Shown one piece after another: positions 1 to 8,327 of a stretch of 15,964 nucleotides of DNA. The translations under genes were made by a program, and so were the position numbers. The notes under the pieces are model-generated. The model had not been told where the DNA came from and searched no databases. It saw only the letters and a program-made list of their open reading frames with translations. The DNA lies in contig CAZIQG010000024.1 in assembly GCA_964541725.1 (NCBI GenBank), positions 1 through 15,964 of the forward strand, in the 5' to 3' direction. The DNA is from JAGOUY01 sp964541725. Lineage in GTDB: Bacteria > Patescibacteriota > Patescibacteriia > 2-12-FULL-60-25. Each line of letters starts with the position of its first letter. Positions within the stretch are counted from its first letter, which is position 1.

Positions 1-70
1 ATCTAGATTTTGTCGAGTCCCCTTCGACTTCGACTCTCTGGATAAGTTGGCTCTCTATTTCTTCTTCCCC

Positions 71-105
71 ATACTCGATACTCGATACCCGATACTGTAT
101 ACTCC
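71..105. repeat. Heptamer tandem array 1 (5 units of ATACNNN)
   Basis: Five consecutive 7-bp units are visible: ATACTCG, ATACTCG, ATACCCG, ATACTGT, ATACTCC. The array ends four bases before the gpmI start codon, and its last two units supply a TATACT box at 98-103. Related arrays occur at 11270-11298, 11323-11357 and 13244-13278, always between genes. The period of 7 excludes coding use. Its function is unknown. Confidence 0.85.
98..103 (+). promoter_or_regulatory. Candidate -10 box of a leaderless gpmI promoter
   Basis: TATACT ends 6 nt before the gpmI ATG at 110, so transcription would begin at or next to the start codon. No convincing -35 hexamer lies 17 bp upstream, because that stretch is heptamer repeat. 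No SD precedes the ATG. The same TATACTCCC string stands 6 nt before the PAP2 gene at 2505. This is inference from spacing only. Confidence 0.4.
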
Positions 106-109
106 CATC

Positions 110-1684
110 ATGGCCTACAAACCCGTTGTTTTGATCATTGTGGATGGCTTGGGTGTTGCTCCTCCTGCCGATGGAAATGCTGTTAACCAAGCCAAAATGC
201 CGGTCTTCCACCGGCTTATCGAAAGCTACCCCGCCATGACCCTCCAAGCCTCCGCCGCAGCGGTCGGTTTAGGCTGGGGAGAGATGGGAAATTCTGAAGT
301 CGGACATCTGACGATTGGTGCCGGCCGTATTTTTTATCAGAGTCTCCCTCGTATTAACCTTTCGATCGAGACCGGCGAGTTCGCTGCCAACCCCGCTTTC
401 CAAAAAACCATCCAACATGCCCGTTCCAATAACGGCGCGATTCATTTACTTGGTCTTGTCTCTCCCGGGGGCGTCCATGCCACCACCGAACATCTCTACG
501 CCTTATTAGACATGTGTAAAAAATCCGGCATCACCCGGGTCTATGTACACGCCTTTCTTGATGGCCGCGATACACAATACCGTTCTGCTCTCGCCTTTAT
601 CGATGAACTTGAAGCCAAGATGCAAGAGAAGGGGATCGGGGAGATCGCTTCGCTCTCCGGTCGTTTCTACGCCATGGATCGCGACAACCGTTGGGATCGT
701 GTCCAAAAAACCTACGAAGCCGTGGCTGCAGGCCGTGGTGAGATGTCAGACAGCGCGCATAATGCGATCGAGGCTTCCTATGCCAAAGGAGTTTACGATG
801 AACAATTTGTTCCCACCGTCATCACCAAAGAAAATAAACCCGTAGGCATCATGGCTCCCGGCGACGGCGTGATCTTTTTTAACTACCGTCCCGACCGCAT
901 GCGCCAAATCACCAAAGCCTTTTGCTTACCGACCTTCACAAAATTCGAACGTCAAACCTATCTCACCCGCATGTTCTACACGACCATGACGGAATATGAA
1001 AAAGATTTGCCCGTCGAAGTCGCCTTTCCTCCCTACATTATCGAACAGTGCCTCGCACGTGTCGTATCGGAGGCGGGTCTACGCCAACTCCATATCGCCG
1101 AAACGGAAAAATACGCGCACGTCACCTTTTTCTTGAATGGCATGCGCGAAGAAGCCTTCCCTGGGGAAGAGCGTGTCATCGTGCCATCTCCGCGCGTGTC
1201 GAGCTACGACCAAGCCCCAGAAATGTCGATCTTCGAAGTCACCGACCGCATCGTTAAAGAAATCTCTGCCGCTTCTTACGATTTAATCGTGGTAAATTTT
1301 GCGAATCCCGACATGGTCGGCCACACCGGCAACGAAGCGGCTACGGTGAAAGCCTGTGAGGCTGTCGACAAAGCCCTTGGTCAAATCGTCGATGCGATCC
1401 TTCTTGTGGGAGGCGCCGTCCTATTAACCGCTGATCACGGCAACGCCGAAGAAGTAAAAAATCTTGTCACGGGTGAGATGGATAAAGAGCATTCAACGAA
1501 TCCTGTTCCATGTTTAATCGTGGCCAAAGACCTGGAAGGCATGAAAGCTCCCGGAGGAGATATCGTGGGTGGTGATTTATCCTTCACCCCACCCATCGGC
1601 ATGTTGGCAGACGTTGCTCCAACCGTGTGTAAACTCCTGGGCATCCCTCCCGGCTCCGATATGACAGGGCAGGCGTTGGTATAA
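110..1684 (+). CDS. gpmI: 2,3-bisphosphoglycerate-independent phosphoglycerate mutase
   Basis: Interconverts 3- and 2-phosphoglycerate in cytosolic glycolysis and gluconeogenesis, using two metal ions (Mn in studied enzymes) and a phosphoserine intermediate. The 524-residue product is close to the usual ~510. Visible motifs: VDGLG with Asp12, a metal ligand; GEMGNSEVGH near residue 62, whose Ser62 matches the catalytic serine of the Geobacillus enzyme in number; FLDGRD; NYRPDRMRQ; NPDMVGHTG; TADHGNAEE and EHSTNPVP, carrying further metal ligands. I chose the ATG at 110 because it gives the family N-terminus MAYKPVVLIIVDG; an in-frame extension back to 47 would translate the heptamer array. 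The gene stands alone, followed by a 114-bp palindrome. No SD is visible. Confidence 0.97.
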   Translation: MAYKPVVLIIVDGLGVAPPADGNAVNQAKMPVFHRLIESYPAMTLQASAAAVGLGWGEMGNSEVGHLTIGAGRIFYQSLPRINLSIETGEFAANPAFQKTIQHARSNNGAIHLLGLVSPGGVHATTEHLYALLDMCKKSGITRVYVHAFLDGRDTQYRSALAFIDELEAKMQEKGIGEIASLSGRFYAMDRDNRWDRVQKTYEAVAAGRGEMSDSAHNAIEASYAKGVYDEQFVPTVITKENKPVGIMAPGDGVIFFNYRPDRMRQITKAFCLPTFTKFERQTYLTRMFYTTMTEYEKDLPVEVAFPPYIIEQCLARVVSEAGLRQLHIAETEKYAHVTFFLNGMREEAFPGEERVIVPSPRVSSYDQAPEMSIFEVTDRIVKEISAASYDLIVVNFANPDMVGHTGNEAATVKACEAVDKALGQIVDAILLVGGAVLLTADHGNAEEVKNLVTGEMDKEHSTNPVPCLIVAKDLEGMKAPGGDIVGGDLSFTPPIGMLADVAPTVCKLLGIPPGSDMTGQALV

Positions 1685-1696
1685 TCAATTATGCTC

Positions 1697-1810
1697 CGTC
1701 ATCCCGAACGGAGTCATACGCAGTGAGGGATCTCGCAGCTAAACAGGTAACCCGCTACCTGTTCCGGTCGAGATTCCTCAGTCGTCGCGGACTCCTCGTT
1801 CGGAATGACG
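1697..1810. repeat. 114-bp imperfect palindromic repeat, copy 1
   Basis: The termini CGTCATCCCGAACGGAG and CTCCTCGTTCGGAATGACG are inverted complements, and the arms continue through GAGGGATCTCG against CGAGATTCCTC to a central hairpin, AACAGGTA...TACCTGTT. A second copy of equal length lies at 12574-12687 in opposite orientation. The two agree closely in the arms and differ mainly in the centre. It belongs to the dispersed GTCATTCCGAACG-type intergenic palindromes seen in many bacteria; no protein is encoded. Its right end supplies an upstream ATG in frame with nth. Confidence 0.9.
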
Positions 1811-1837
1811 AAAGAGAGATTACGAGATCTTTATTAT

Positions 1838-2473
1838 ATGGTCTCCCAAAAAACGACGTCTCGTATTATTAAAATACTAGAACCTCTCTATCCCGCCAAA
1901 GGCATGGTCGATCTTGGAAATCCTGAAGATACTCTCATTGCCACCTTGCTCTCAGCGCGCACAACGGATGAACAAGTTTTAAAAGTATACCCTGGCTTAC
2001 GCAAACGCTTTCCTCGCTTACAAGATTTTGCAAAAGCAGATGTGACCGACATCGAAAAATGCATCTCCTCCATCGGTCTCTATCATAATAAGGCGCGTGC
2101 CATTAAAGCACTCGCCGTTCGTTTGTTGGAAGTGTATGACGGACATGTTCCTAAGACGATGGAGGATCTCGTCACGTTGCCCGGCGTCGGTCGCAAAACA
2201 GCAAGTTGCGTCTTATGGTATGGCTTCAAACTTCCCGCTATGGCCGTCGACACCCACGTATTTCGCATCGCCCACCGCCTCGGTTGGGCCAAGGGAAAAG
2301 ATTCCGTCACCGTCGAGCAAGAATTGATGCGTGTCGTTCCACAAGATCTCTGGGGACCGGTAAATCGCATCTTCGTCCAATTCGGGCGCGATGTTTGTAA
2401 GCCTACCACCCCTCAATGCTGGCGCTGCCCCGTCAGGGATCTGTGCCCGTATCAACCAAAAACAACGCCCTGA
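1838..2473 (+). CDS. nth: Endonuclease III (DNA glycosylase/AP lyase)
   Basis: Removes oxidised pyrimidines from DNA and cleaves the abasic site in base-excision repair. Motifs (numbered from an upstream ATG at 1805; subtract 11 for the chosen start): helix-hairpin-helix LPGVGRKTA with catalytic Lys131; AVDTH with catalytic Asp149, the same 18-residue spacing as E. coli Lys120/Asp138; and a 4Fe-4S loop C-x6-C-x2-C-x5-C (Cys198, 205, 208, 214). The ATG at 1838 gives 211 residues, the E. coli length, and places LLSAR exactly where E. coli has LLSAQ. The ATG at 1805 lies inside the palindromic repeat and would add 11 residues; it may be fortuitous. The gene ends in TGA. Confidence 0.96.
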   Translation: MVSQKTTSRIIKILEPLYPAKGMVDLGNPEDTLIATLLSARTTDEQVLKVYPGLRKRFPRLQDFAKADVTDIEKCISSIGLYHNKARAIKALAVRLLEVYDGHVPKTMEDLVTLPGVGRKTASCVLWYGFKLPAMAVDTHVFRIAHRLGWAKGKDSVTVEQELMRVVPQDLWGPVNRIFVQFGRDVCKPTTPQCWRCPVRDLCPYQPKTTP

Positions 2474-2498
2474 CGCCTGAGGGCGAATTCTGTATACT
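2470..2498 (+). promoter_or_regulatory. Candidate leaderless promoter of the PAP2-mltG pair
   Basis: CTGACG (2470-2475), a 17-bp spacer and TATACT (2493-2498), with only 6 nt between the -10 box and the ATG at 2505. The -35 box overlaps the nth stop codon. Spacing suggests the start codon is at or near the transcript 5' end. No SD is present. Confidence 0.5.
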
Positions 2499-2504
2499 CC
2501 CTAC

Positions 2505-3020
2505 ATGCCCACCGAGCTTCTCTTCATGCACACCATTCAAGACTGGCTCCACGCGCCCTGGATGGTGTCGCTTGTTGTACTCTGCGCCCGCTGGATGATT
2601 TTTATCATTGCGCTTCTCGCGCTCGGAGGTCGCATACGAGGCTGGCTTTCTCATCACGCCCTCAAAGAAGTATTCTGGTCCACGCTTTTGGCGGCATGTC
2701 TTGCCTTCAGTAGCGAGTGGGCGATCGGGCGAGCCCGTCCTTTTATCACGGATCCAACGCTGGATGTTCTCGTTCCTCCCCCGCACACCATGAGCTTTCC
2801 TTCGGCTCATGCTTCTATTGCTTATGGGATGGCTTTCGCTATTTTTGGCTGGAATCGTTCATTGGGAATTGTCGCTCTCATCCTCGCTGATCTCGTCGCC
2901 GTTGGCCGTGTGGCTGCGGGAGTGCACTATCCCTCAGATATTCTAGCTGGACTTCTCGTGGGCGTCCTGTCCTTCACCTTCGTGCGTCTCGGTCACGGCT
3001 GGTTGCGCAAACGCGCCTAA
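2505..3020 (+). CDS. PAP2-family membrane phosphatase (undecaprenyl-diphosphatase or PgpB-like)
   Basis: Integral membrane enzyme, probably dephosphorylating a lipid pyrophosphate such as undecaprenyl diphosphate or phosphatidylglycerophosphate; the substrate cannot be read from sequence. The 171 residues contain several hydrophobic segments (about 21-42, 57-70, 103-115, 119-134, 146-161). The PAP2 signature is present: GRARP (Arg78-Pro79), SFPSAH (Ser100, His102) and GRVAAGVHYPSD (Arg135, nucleophile His141, Asp145). One departure: the usual Lys opening the first motif (K-x6-RP) is Glu71. An alternative ATG at 2526 would remove seven residues. mltG begins 3 nt after the stop, which fits co-transcription and a shared cell-wall role. 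Alternatively it could act on another isoprenoid or phospholipid phosphate. Confidence 0.9.
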   Translation: MPTELLFMHTIQDWLHAPWMVSLVVLCARWMIFIIALLALGGRIRGWLSHHALKEVFWSTLLAACLAFSSEWAIGRARPFITDPTLDVLVPPPHTMSFPSAHASIAYGMAFAIFGWNRSLGIVALILADLVAVGRVAAGVHYPSDILAGLLVGVLSFTFVRLGHGWLRKRA

Positions 3021-3023
3021 TCT

Positions 3024-4058
3024 ATGTCTCGTCTCCTCCATTTCGTCCTCGCGTGTGTAGGTATTTTGTGTCTCTGGAAATTTGGAGGCTGGGTCTTTTC
3101 AAGTTTTGTCGGCAAGATCGAACCAGGCTCACCCGCGATCATCAAATTCGATCAATCGCTAACCCACAATGAAGTCGCGCAACGGTTAAAAGATGAATAT
3201 CACGTCATCGATTCCTCATTAGGCTATAGAATCTATACCGCGCTTGCGCGCAGTCCCAAGGCAAAGCCTGGCACCTATCAGATCCAGCCAGGAACACGCT
3301 ACAGCGATATCGCCCCGCTTTTTGCTCGCGGCCCAGAGCGCGCCGAACGTGAAATACGCGTCATCGAAGGGTGGAATCTGCGTAATCAAGCCGACCAACT
3401 CGCCACCATAAACCCCGCTTGGCGCCCAGCGTTTCTTGGCTTCACCGGCCAGTCCGGCAACACCGCCCCGTTTGATCCTAAGTGGCGTGCCGAATTTCCT
3501 TTCTTACAATCATTGCCCGCCAATCGTTCACTCGAAGGCTACCTCTTTCCAGATACCTATCGTGTCTGGGAAGATGAACTGCCGGAAAACCTCATCCGTA
3601 AACAGTTAAGCATCTTCGATCAACGCGTGTACCAAGTATTTAAAGACACGGCGTTGCCCGCTCCTTTAAAGAGCTTTGATGAAGCTGTGATTCTGGCATC
3701 AATCGTAGAAAAAGAAGTCCAGACCACCAAAGACCGTGCCATCGTCGCCGGCTTATTCTTGCGCCGTATGCAAGAGGGAATGGCGCTCCAAAGTGACGCT
3801 ACCCTCACCTATATCACCGGTTCCAATCGCGGCCGCGCCACCGCCGAAGAATTAACCCTAGAGACTGCCTACAACTCCTATAAGAACCGCGGCCTCCCCC
3901 CTAGTCCCATCGCTCATCCCGCTCTCTCGGCTCTCCAAGCCGTCTTCAATCCCACCAAAACCTCCTATCGCTACTTCCTCACCGACAAACAAAACAACGT
4001 CCTCTACGGCACCACCTTCGAGGACCACATCCGCAACCGACAAAGAGCAGGATACTAG
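3024..4058 (+). CDS. mltG: Endolytic murein transglycosylase MltG (YceG-like)
   Basis: Cleaves nascent glycan strands at the outer face of the membrane and is thought to set peptidoglycan chain ends. The 344 residues begin with one membrane anchor (about 5-28), then an N-terminal substrate-binding region with LTHNEVAQRLKDEYHVI, and the YceG catalytic domain. ASIVEKEV holds Glu229, equivalent to catalytic Glu218 of E. coli MltG. EGYLFPDTYRV, LQSDATLTYITG, YNSYKNRGLPPSPIAHP and the C-terminal FNPTKTSYRYFLTD are family hallmarks. It starts 3 nt after the PAP2 gene, so the pair is probably translated from one mRNA. Both would act on the lipid-linked wall pathway. Confidence 0.96.
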   Translation: MSRLLHFVLACVGILCLWKFGGWVFSSFVGKIEPGSPAIIKFDQSLTHNEVAQRLKDEYHVIDSSLGYRIYTALARSPKAKPGTYQIQPGTRYSDIAPLFARGPERAEREIRVIEGWNLRNQADQLATINPAWRPAFLGFTGQSGNTAPFDPKWRAEFPFLQSLPANRSLEGYLFPDTYRVWEDELPENLIRKQLSIFDQRVYQVFKDTALPAPLKSFDEAVILASIVEKEVQTTKDRAIVAGLFLRRMQEGMALQSDATLTYITGSNRGRATAEELTLETAYNSYKNRGLPPSPIAHPALSALQAVFNPTKTSYRYFLTDKQNNVLYGTTFEDHIRNRQRAGY

Positions 4059-4097
4059 ACGTCAGGCGTCAGTTCCTCCTGTTCCTCCCCTCATCTA

Positions 4098-4209
4098 GGG
4101 CCCGTACCCCAAGGCTTTTTATTGACGAGGACCTGTTTGAGAACCTTAAAATGGCTCCCAGGAAGAAACCGAGTTCCGCAGGCAATAAAAAGCCTTGGGG
4201 TACGGGCCC
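4098..4209. repeat. Perfect 27-bp inverted repeat with 58-nt loop
   Basis: The left arm 4098-4124 (GGGCCCGTACCCC...) and right arm 4183-4209 (...GGGGTACGGGCCC) are exact reverse complements over all 27 bases. The 58-nt loop spans 4125-4182. No U-tract follows either arm, so it does not look like an ordinary terminator. The flanks show no clear target duplication. A 20-codon frame, ATG 4151 to TAG 4213, runs through the loop and right arm (MAPRKKPSSAG, then NKKPWGTGP). It could be a MITE-like insertion or a structured RNA. It lies between mltG and the helicase gene; no second copy is seen in the window. Confidence 0.85.
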
Positions 4210-4258
4210 ATAGCCTATATCCTTCTTCCGCCCGCGCAGCTATCCTTGTATCTGAACT

Positions 4259-6451
4259 ATGTCCGTCTTCATCCTCCAAAACCAAAACGAAAATCATCAC
4301 CGTCGCATCGACTACGCGAAGGAGTTAAACCAAGAACAACTCGATGTCGTCCTCGGGGGTGATGGGCCGTGCTTAGTTTTGGCCGGTGCCGGCTCCGGCA
4401 AGACGAGAACGCTGACCTATCGCGTCGCCTATCTCCTTGAACACGGACTTGATCCTTCCTCCATTTTATTATTAACGTTTACCAATAAAGCCGCGCGCGA
4501 GATGCGTGGACGCGTTGAATCATTATTGGGTACAGATGCCCGCGGCATCTGGGGCGGCACCTTCCATTCCATCGCCAATCGCATTTTACGCGCCTTCGCC
4601 GAAGTTATCGGCTACACCTCCAGTTTTTCCATCCTCGACCAAGAAGATGCGCGGGATCTTGTGAAAGCGATCCTTAAAGATTTAAAGATCGACCCCAAAG
4701 CCCGCCGTTTCCCTTCCGCCGCCGTCGTCCAAGACGTTATTTCCTACGCCCGCAACGTGCAACAACCCATCGACACGGTCATCGGTTGGAAACACCCTAA
4801 CTTCACGCCCTTCATTCCCGACATCGAATCCATTGCGGCTCAATATCAACTCCGCAAAAAATCCGCCAACGCCATGGATTTTGATGATCTATTAGCTTCC
4901 ATGGCCGCCCTTCTTGAAGATCCGGTTCATGGCCCGCACATCTCGGGACCCTTTAAATACGTGCTCGTCGACGAGTTTCAAGATACGAACGCCATCCAAG
5001 CTCGCATCGTGGCTGGCTTTGCCAAAGCGCATCGCAATATTCTGGTTGTAGGAGATGACGCTCAATCTATCTACGCGTTTCGCGGAGCCGATGTAAAAAA
5101 CATCTTGTCATTTCCCAATCAATGGCCCGACACAAAGATATTTAAACTATTAACGAATTATCGTTCTAGCCCTCAGATTTTGGAGGTGGCCAACGCTTCT
5201 TTATCGCACAACACTGAACAATTCCAAAAAGATCTCATCGCTGTTCAACCCAAGGGCGATAAACCAAAACTCATCCCGTGCGCCTCCGCAACTCAAGAAG
5301 CGCAATACGTCGCTGAACAAATCCTCGCCCTACGCCACCAAGGCACCGTTCTTCGCAACATGGCGGTCCTCTTCCGTTCTAGCGCCCATTCACAGGCCTT
5401 AGAATTTGAGCTCATGCGTCGTGATATTCCCTACGAATATCGTGGCGGTCAAAAATTCTTTGAACGCGCCCACATCAAAGATGTGATCTGTTTTTTACGC
5501 GTCGCCCACAATCCACAAGACGAAGTCGCCTGGTTACGCGTCCTTGGGCTTCAAACCGGGATTGGGGATGCTTCCGCAAGTGCTATCGCCTCTCAAGCCA
5601 AAGCCGCGACCGACTTCGCCCGCATCCTTCTTCCGGAAACCGCCCTCCTCGTCCCTAAGCGTGCCCAAGAAGGTTGGCGTGAATTTCAAGCTATTGCTCG
5701 TGACATGCTCACGACCGGCAAGACACCCGCCACGATGATCCGCGCCGTGACCGGCTCAAGCTATCGTGATTATCTCGAGCGCGAATACCCAAACTGGCGT
5801 GAACGTTTAGAAGACCTCGAGCAGCTCGCTCTCTTTGCCGAAAACTATCAAGAAGCCGGCCCATTCTTAAACGACATCGCCCTCTACGATGACGTTATTG
5901 CTGGTCGCGAAGCAAAATCTTCGAGCCTCCAAGACGAAGAGCGTATGGTCCTGTCCACGATCCACCAAGCCAAGGGACTAGAGTGGGACACCGTCTTCAT
6001 CCTCCATCTTGCCGAAAGTTCCTTTCCTTCGCGTCGTGCGATCGCGGAAGATGATATGGAAGAAGAGCGCCGCTTGTTTTACGTAGCCGTCACCCGAGCC
6101 CGCAAACATCTCTTTCTCACATATCCCATGACCACAGGGTATGACACGTTGATGTTCAACCAGCCCAGCACCTTCGTCGAAGAAGTGCCCCCGCGTCTCT
6201 TCGAGCGTGTCGAGCTGCGCGAAGCGGGTGGGTACCACACCGCCACCGTCCGTCGTGGTTCTTCCGGGATGTCGACAGGGGAGTGGAGTGACGATGGCAA
6301 CGAAAGTCCCTGGACCGATGAACCCACAATTCAAATCGACAACACCGGTGAACGCCGCAGTCTTGGCACAAAAACTGTATGGAAATCCGCGACAGACACC
6401 CCTCCCAAAAAAGCCTCCGGATCATTCCTGCGAGATGTGGATGAGCTATAA
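4259..6451 (+). CDS. UvrD/PcrA/Rep-family superfamily 1A DNA helicase
   Basis: ATP-dependent 3'-5' DNA helicase likely acting in repair and removal of protein or recombination blocks. The 730 residues carry all main SF1A motifs: Q-motif LNQEQLDVV; Walker A AGAGSGKT (about 42-49); TFTNKAAREMRGR (Ia); GTFHSIANRIL; LVDEFQDTN (II, about 235-243); DDAQSIYAFRGAD (III); LLTNYRSSPQIL (IV); STIHQAKGLEWDTVF (V, about 565); and EERRLFYVAVTRARK (VI). The last ~90 residues are polar and low in complexity, ending SGSFLRDVDEL; this matches the variable tail of the family, which often binds partners. It has no obvious SD. It could be called uvrD or pcrA; sequence alone does not decide. Confidence 0.95.
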   Translation: MSVFILQNQNENHHRRIDYAKELNQEQLDVVLGGDGPCLVLAGAGSGKTRTLTYRVAYLLEHGLDPSSILLLTFTNKAAREMRGRVESLLGTDARGIWGGTFHSIANRILRAFAEVIGYTSSFSILDQEDARDLVKAILKDLKIDPKARRFPSAAVVQDVISYARNVQQPIDTVIGWKHPNFTPFIPDIESIAAQYQLRKKSANAMDFDDLLASMAALLEDPVHGPHISGPFKYVLVDEFQDTNAIQARIVAGFAKAHRNILVVGDDAQSIYAFRGADVKNILSFPNQWPDTKIFKLLTNYRSSPQILEVANASLSHNTEQFQKDLIAVQPKGDKPKLIPCASATQEAQYVAEQILALRHQGTVLRNMAVLFRSSAHSQALEFELMRRDIPYEYRGGQKFFERAHIKDVICFLRVAHNPQDEVAWLRVLGLQTGIGDASASAIASQAKAATDFARILLPETALLVPKRAQEGWREFQAIARDMLTTGKTPATMIRAVTGSSYRDYLEREYPNWRERLEDLEQLALFAENYQEAGPFLNDIALYDDVIAGREAKSSSLQDEERMVLSTIHQAKGLEWDTVFILHLAESSFPSRRAIAEDDMEEERRLFYVAVTRARKHLFLTYPMTTGYDTLMFNQPSTFVEEVPPRLFERVELREAGGYHTATVRRGSSGMSTGEWSDDGNESPWTDEPTIQIDNTGERRSLGTKTVWKSATDTPPKKASGSFLRDVDEL

Positions 6452-6516
6452 AATGTAACAAAACAACTGATTTTCACGTCTTATACACGTCTGAGGTGTT
6501 TTTTGTTTTTCTATCT

Positions 6517-8280
6517 ATGACCCCCTACGCCAAACGCGCCCTCCACATCTACTGGCAACATGTTCGCGTCTACAAATGGCGCGTCTTTGCGATCCTGTTC
6601 ATGGTGATCGTGAACATGGTATTAGGGCTCGTCTTGCCGCTCTATTACAGAGATCTTTTTGATGTGCTCGTGACCATGCAAAAAACGGGTGCATACAATT
6701 GGGAGGCGATCATACGTATCTTCGTGTCTATATTTTTGATATATCTGACGATATGGCTCTTGTGGCGTGCATCAGGGCTACTTGCGAGCAGTATTCAGCC
6801 CCGTATAGGAGCAGATTTACAGCGCACGGTTTTTAAGAATATTCTCGAACACTCCTACCAATTCTTCACGGAGGAACCGAGTGGCGCGCTGGTAAAAAAG
6901 GCTTCGCGGTTTGTGGATGCTTTTCACAACATCGTTGAGCCCACGTTATGGCGTCTATTTCCTATCGTTGTGACGCTCCTTGGGATGCTCATTATTTTTT
7001 GGCGCATGGAATGGGTGCTTGGGGCGATGCTCGGTGTCTGGGCGGTAATCTTGTTTATCTCAGACCTCTTCATCTCCCGCTGGAAGCTCCCCTTAGACGA
7101 ACGTCGTTCTGAGATGGATTCCAAGGCGAGCGGCCTATTAACAGATGTCCTCACCAATGCCGTAAATATTAAATTATTCGTCACCTCTCCACGTGAACAA
7201 GTTTCCTATGGCGGCCTCGTAGATGAGCAGCGTCGTGCGCAAACCAAAAGCTGGCAAGCGTTTGAAGTCAGTCTCGCTATCCAGACGATCCTTATGACGG
7301 CGATTGAATTCGCGATTATGGGCTGGGCAGTGCAAGGATTTACCCAAGGACGTTTTACCATCGGTGAGTTAGCGGCCTTACAAGGCTATCTTGTCCTCCT
7401 CTTTAACCAAGTCTGGGACTTCGGCCGCTTAATCCGTACCATCTACGAACAAATGGCGAACGCCAAAGAAATGGTCGAGGTCATGGACAAGGTTTCAAAT
7501 GTTCAAGACGAACCAAGCGCCAAACAGCTCAAGGTCTCTCAGGGAGTCGTAGAATTTAAAAAACTAGACTTTGCCTACACACCAAGCCGCAAAATCTTGC
7601 GTGACGTGTCTCTCGCGATTAAACCTGGCGAGAAAATCGCTCTCGTCGGTTCATCTGGCGCAGGCAAATCCACCGTCACCAAGCTTCTCCTCCGTCTCTT
7701 CAATCTGAACAAAGGTAAGATCCTCATCGACGGCCAAGACATTGCCAAAGTCACCCAAGATAGTCTCCGTCAAAATATCGCCCTTGTCCCTCAAGATCCA
7801 ATCCTCTTTCATCGTTCTCTCAAAGACAATATCCGTTATGGAAAACCAGACGCGACAGACGAGGAGCTAGTCGCTGCCTCTAAACAAGCGCATTGCCACG
7901 AATTCATCTCCGCCCTTCCCGAAGGCTATGATTCGTTAGTAGGCGAGCGCGGCGTCAAACTCTCCGGCGGCGAACGCCAACGCGTAGCCGTCGCTCGAGC
8001 TATCTTGATGAACGCTCCCATCTTGATTCTCGATGAAGCCACCTCCAGCCTCGATTCTGAATCAGAAGCCTTGATCCAAGACGCGCTTGCCAAGCTCATG
8101 GAGGGAAAAACGGTCATCGCGATTGCACACCGCTTGTCTACGATTATGCAAATGGATCGCATCATCGTGATGCAAGATGGCCGCATCCTCGACGAAGGCA
8201 AGCACGATGACCTCCTTTCACGTGACGGTCTCTACAAGTCCCTCTGGTCTATCCAAGCGGGCGGATTTTTGGCCGAATAA
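6517..8280 (+). CDS. ABC exporter, fused transmembrane and ATPase domains (MsbA/ABCB type)
   Basis: Half-transporter expected to work as a homo- or heterodimer exporting lipids, peptides or drugs; the substrate is unknown. The 587 residues divide into an N-terminal transmembrane domain of about six helices (to ~310) and a nucleotide-binding domain (~335 to the end). In the latter: Walker A GSSGAGKST (378-386), Q-loop VPQDPILF, signature LSGGERQR (from 482), Walker B LILDEATS (Asp506, catalytic Glu507) and H-loop AIAHRLST (His538). A GTG at 6496 would add seven residues (FFVFLS) translated from a T-rich stretch; I prefer the ATG at 6517. The gene runs head-on into the - strand A-D array: its stop lies 7 nt before array gene A's terminator. 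Confidence 0.95.
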   Translation: MTPYAKRALHIYWQHVRVYKWRVFAILFMVIVNMVLGLVLPLYYRDLFDVLVTMQKTGAYNWEAIIRIFVSIFLIYLTIWLLWRASGLLASSIQPRIGADLQRTVFKNILEHSYQFFTEEPSGALVKKASRFVDAFHNIVEPTLWRLFPIVVTLLGMLIIFWRMEWVLGAMLGVWAVILFISDLFISRWKLPLDERRSEMDSKASGLLTDVLTNAVNIKLFVTSPREQVSYGGLVDEQRRAQTKSWQAFEVSLAIQTILMTAIEFAIMGWAVQGFTQGRFTIGELAALQGYLVLLFNQVWDFGRLIRTIYEQMANAKEMVEVMDKVSNVQDEPSAKQLKVSQGVVEFKKLDFAYTPSRKILRDVSLAIKPGEKIALVGSSGAGKSTVTKLLLRLFNLNKGKILIDGQDIAKVTQDSLRQNIALVPQDPILFHRSLKDNIRYGKPDATDEELVAASKQAHCHEFISALPEGYDSLVGERGVKLSGGERQRVAVARAILMNAPILILDEATSSLDSESEALIQDALAKLMEGKTVIAIAHRLSTIMQMDRIIVMQDGRILDEGKHDDLLSRDGLYKSLWSIQAGGFLAE

Positions 8281-8287
8281 AATAAGA

Positions 8288-8304
8288 GACGCCATATTGG
8301 CGTC
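8288..8304 (-). terminator. Rho-independent terminator after array gene A
   Basis: GACGCCA-TAT-TGGCGTC is a 7-bp stem. Read on the - strand it is followed by the T-rich TCTTATTTTATT, so it terminates array gene A. On the + strand the following bases are purine-rich, so it should not serve the ABC gene. Confidence 0.75.
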
Positions 8305-8327
8305 GAAGAGAAAAGAATCGCATCGGA

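Noticed and set aside
47..109. N-terminal extension of gpmI
   Set aside because: It would translate the heptamer array, and the family N-terminus begins at 110.
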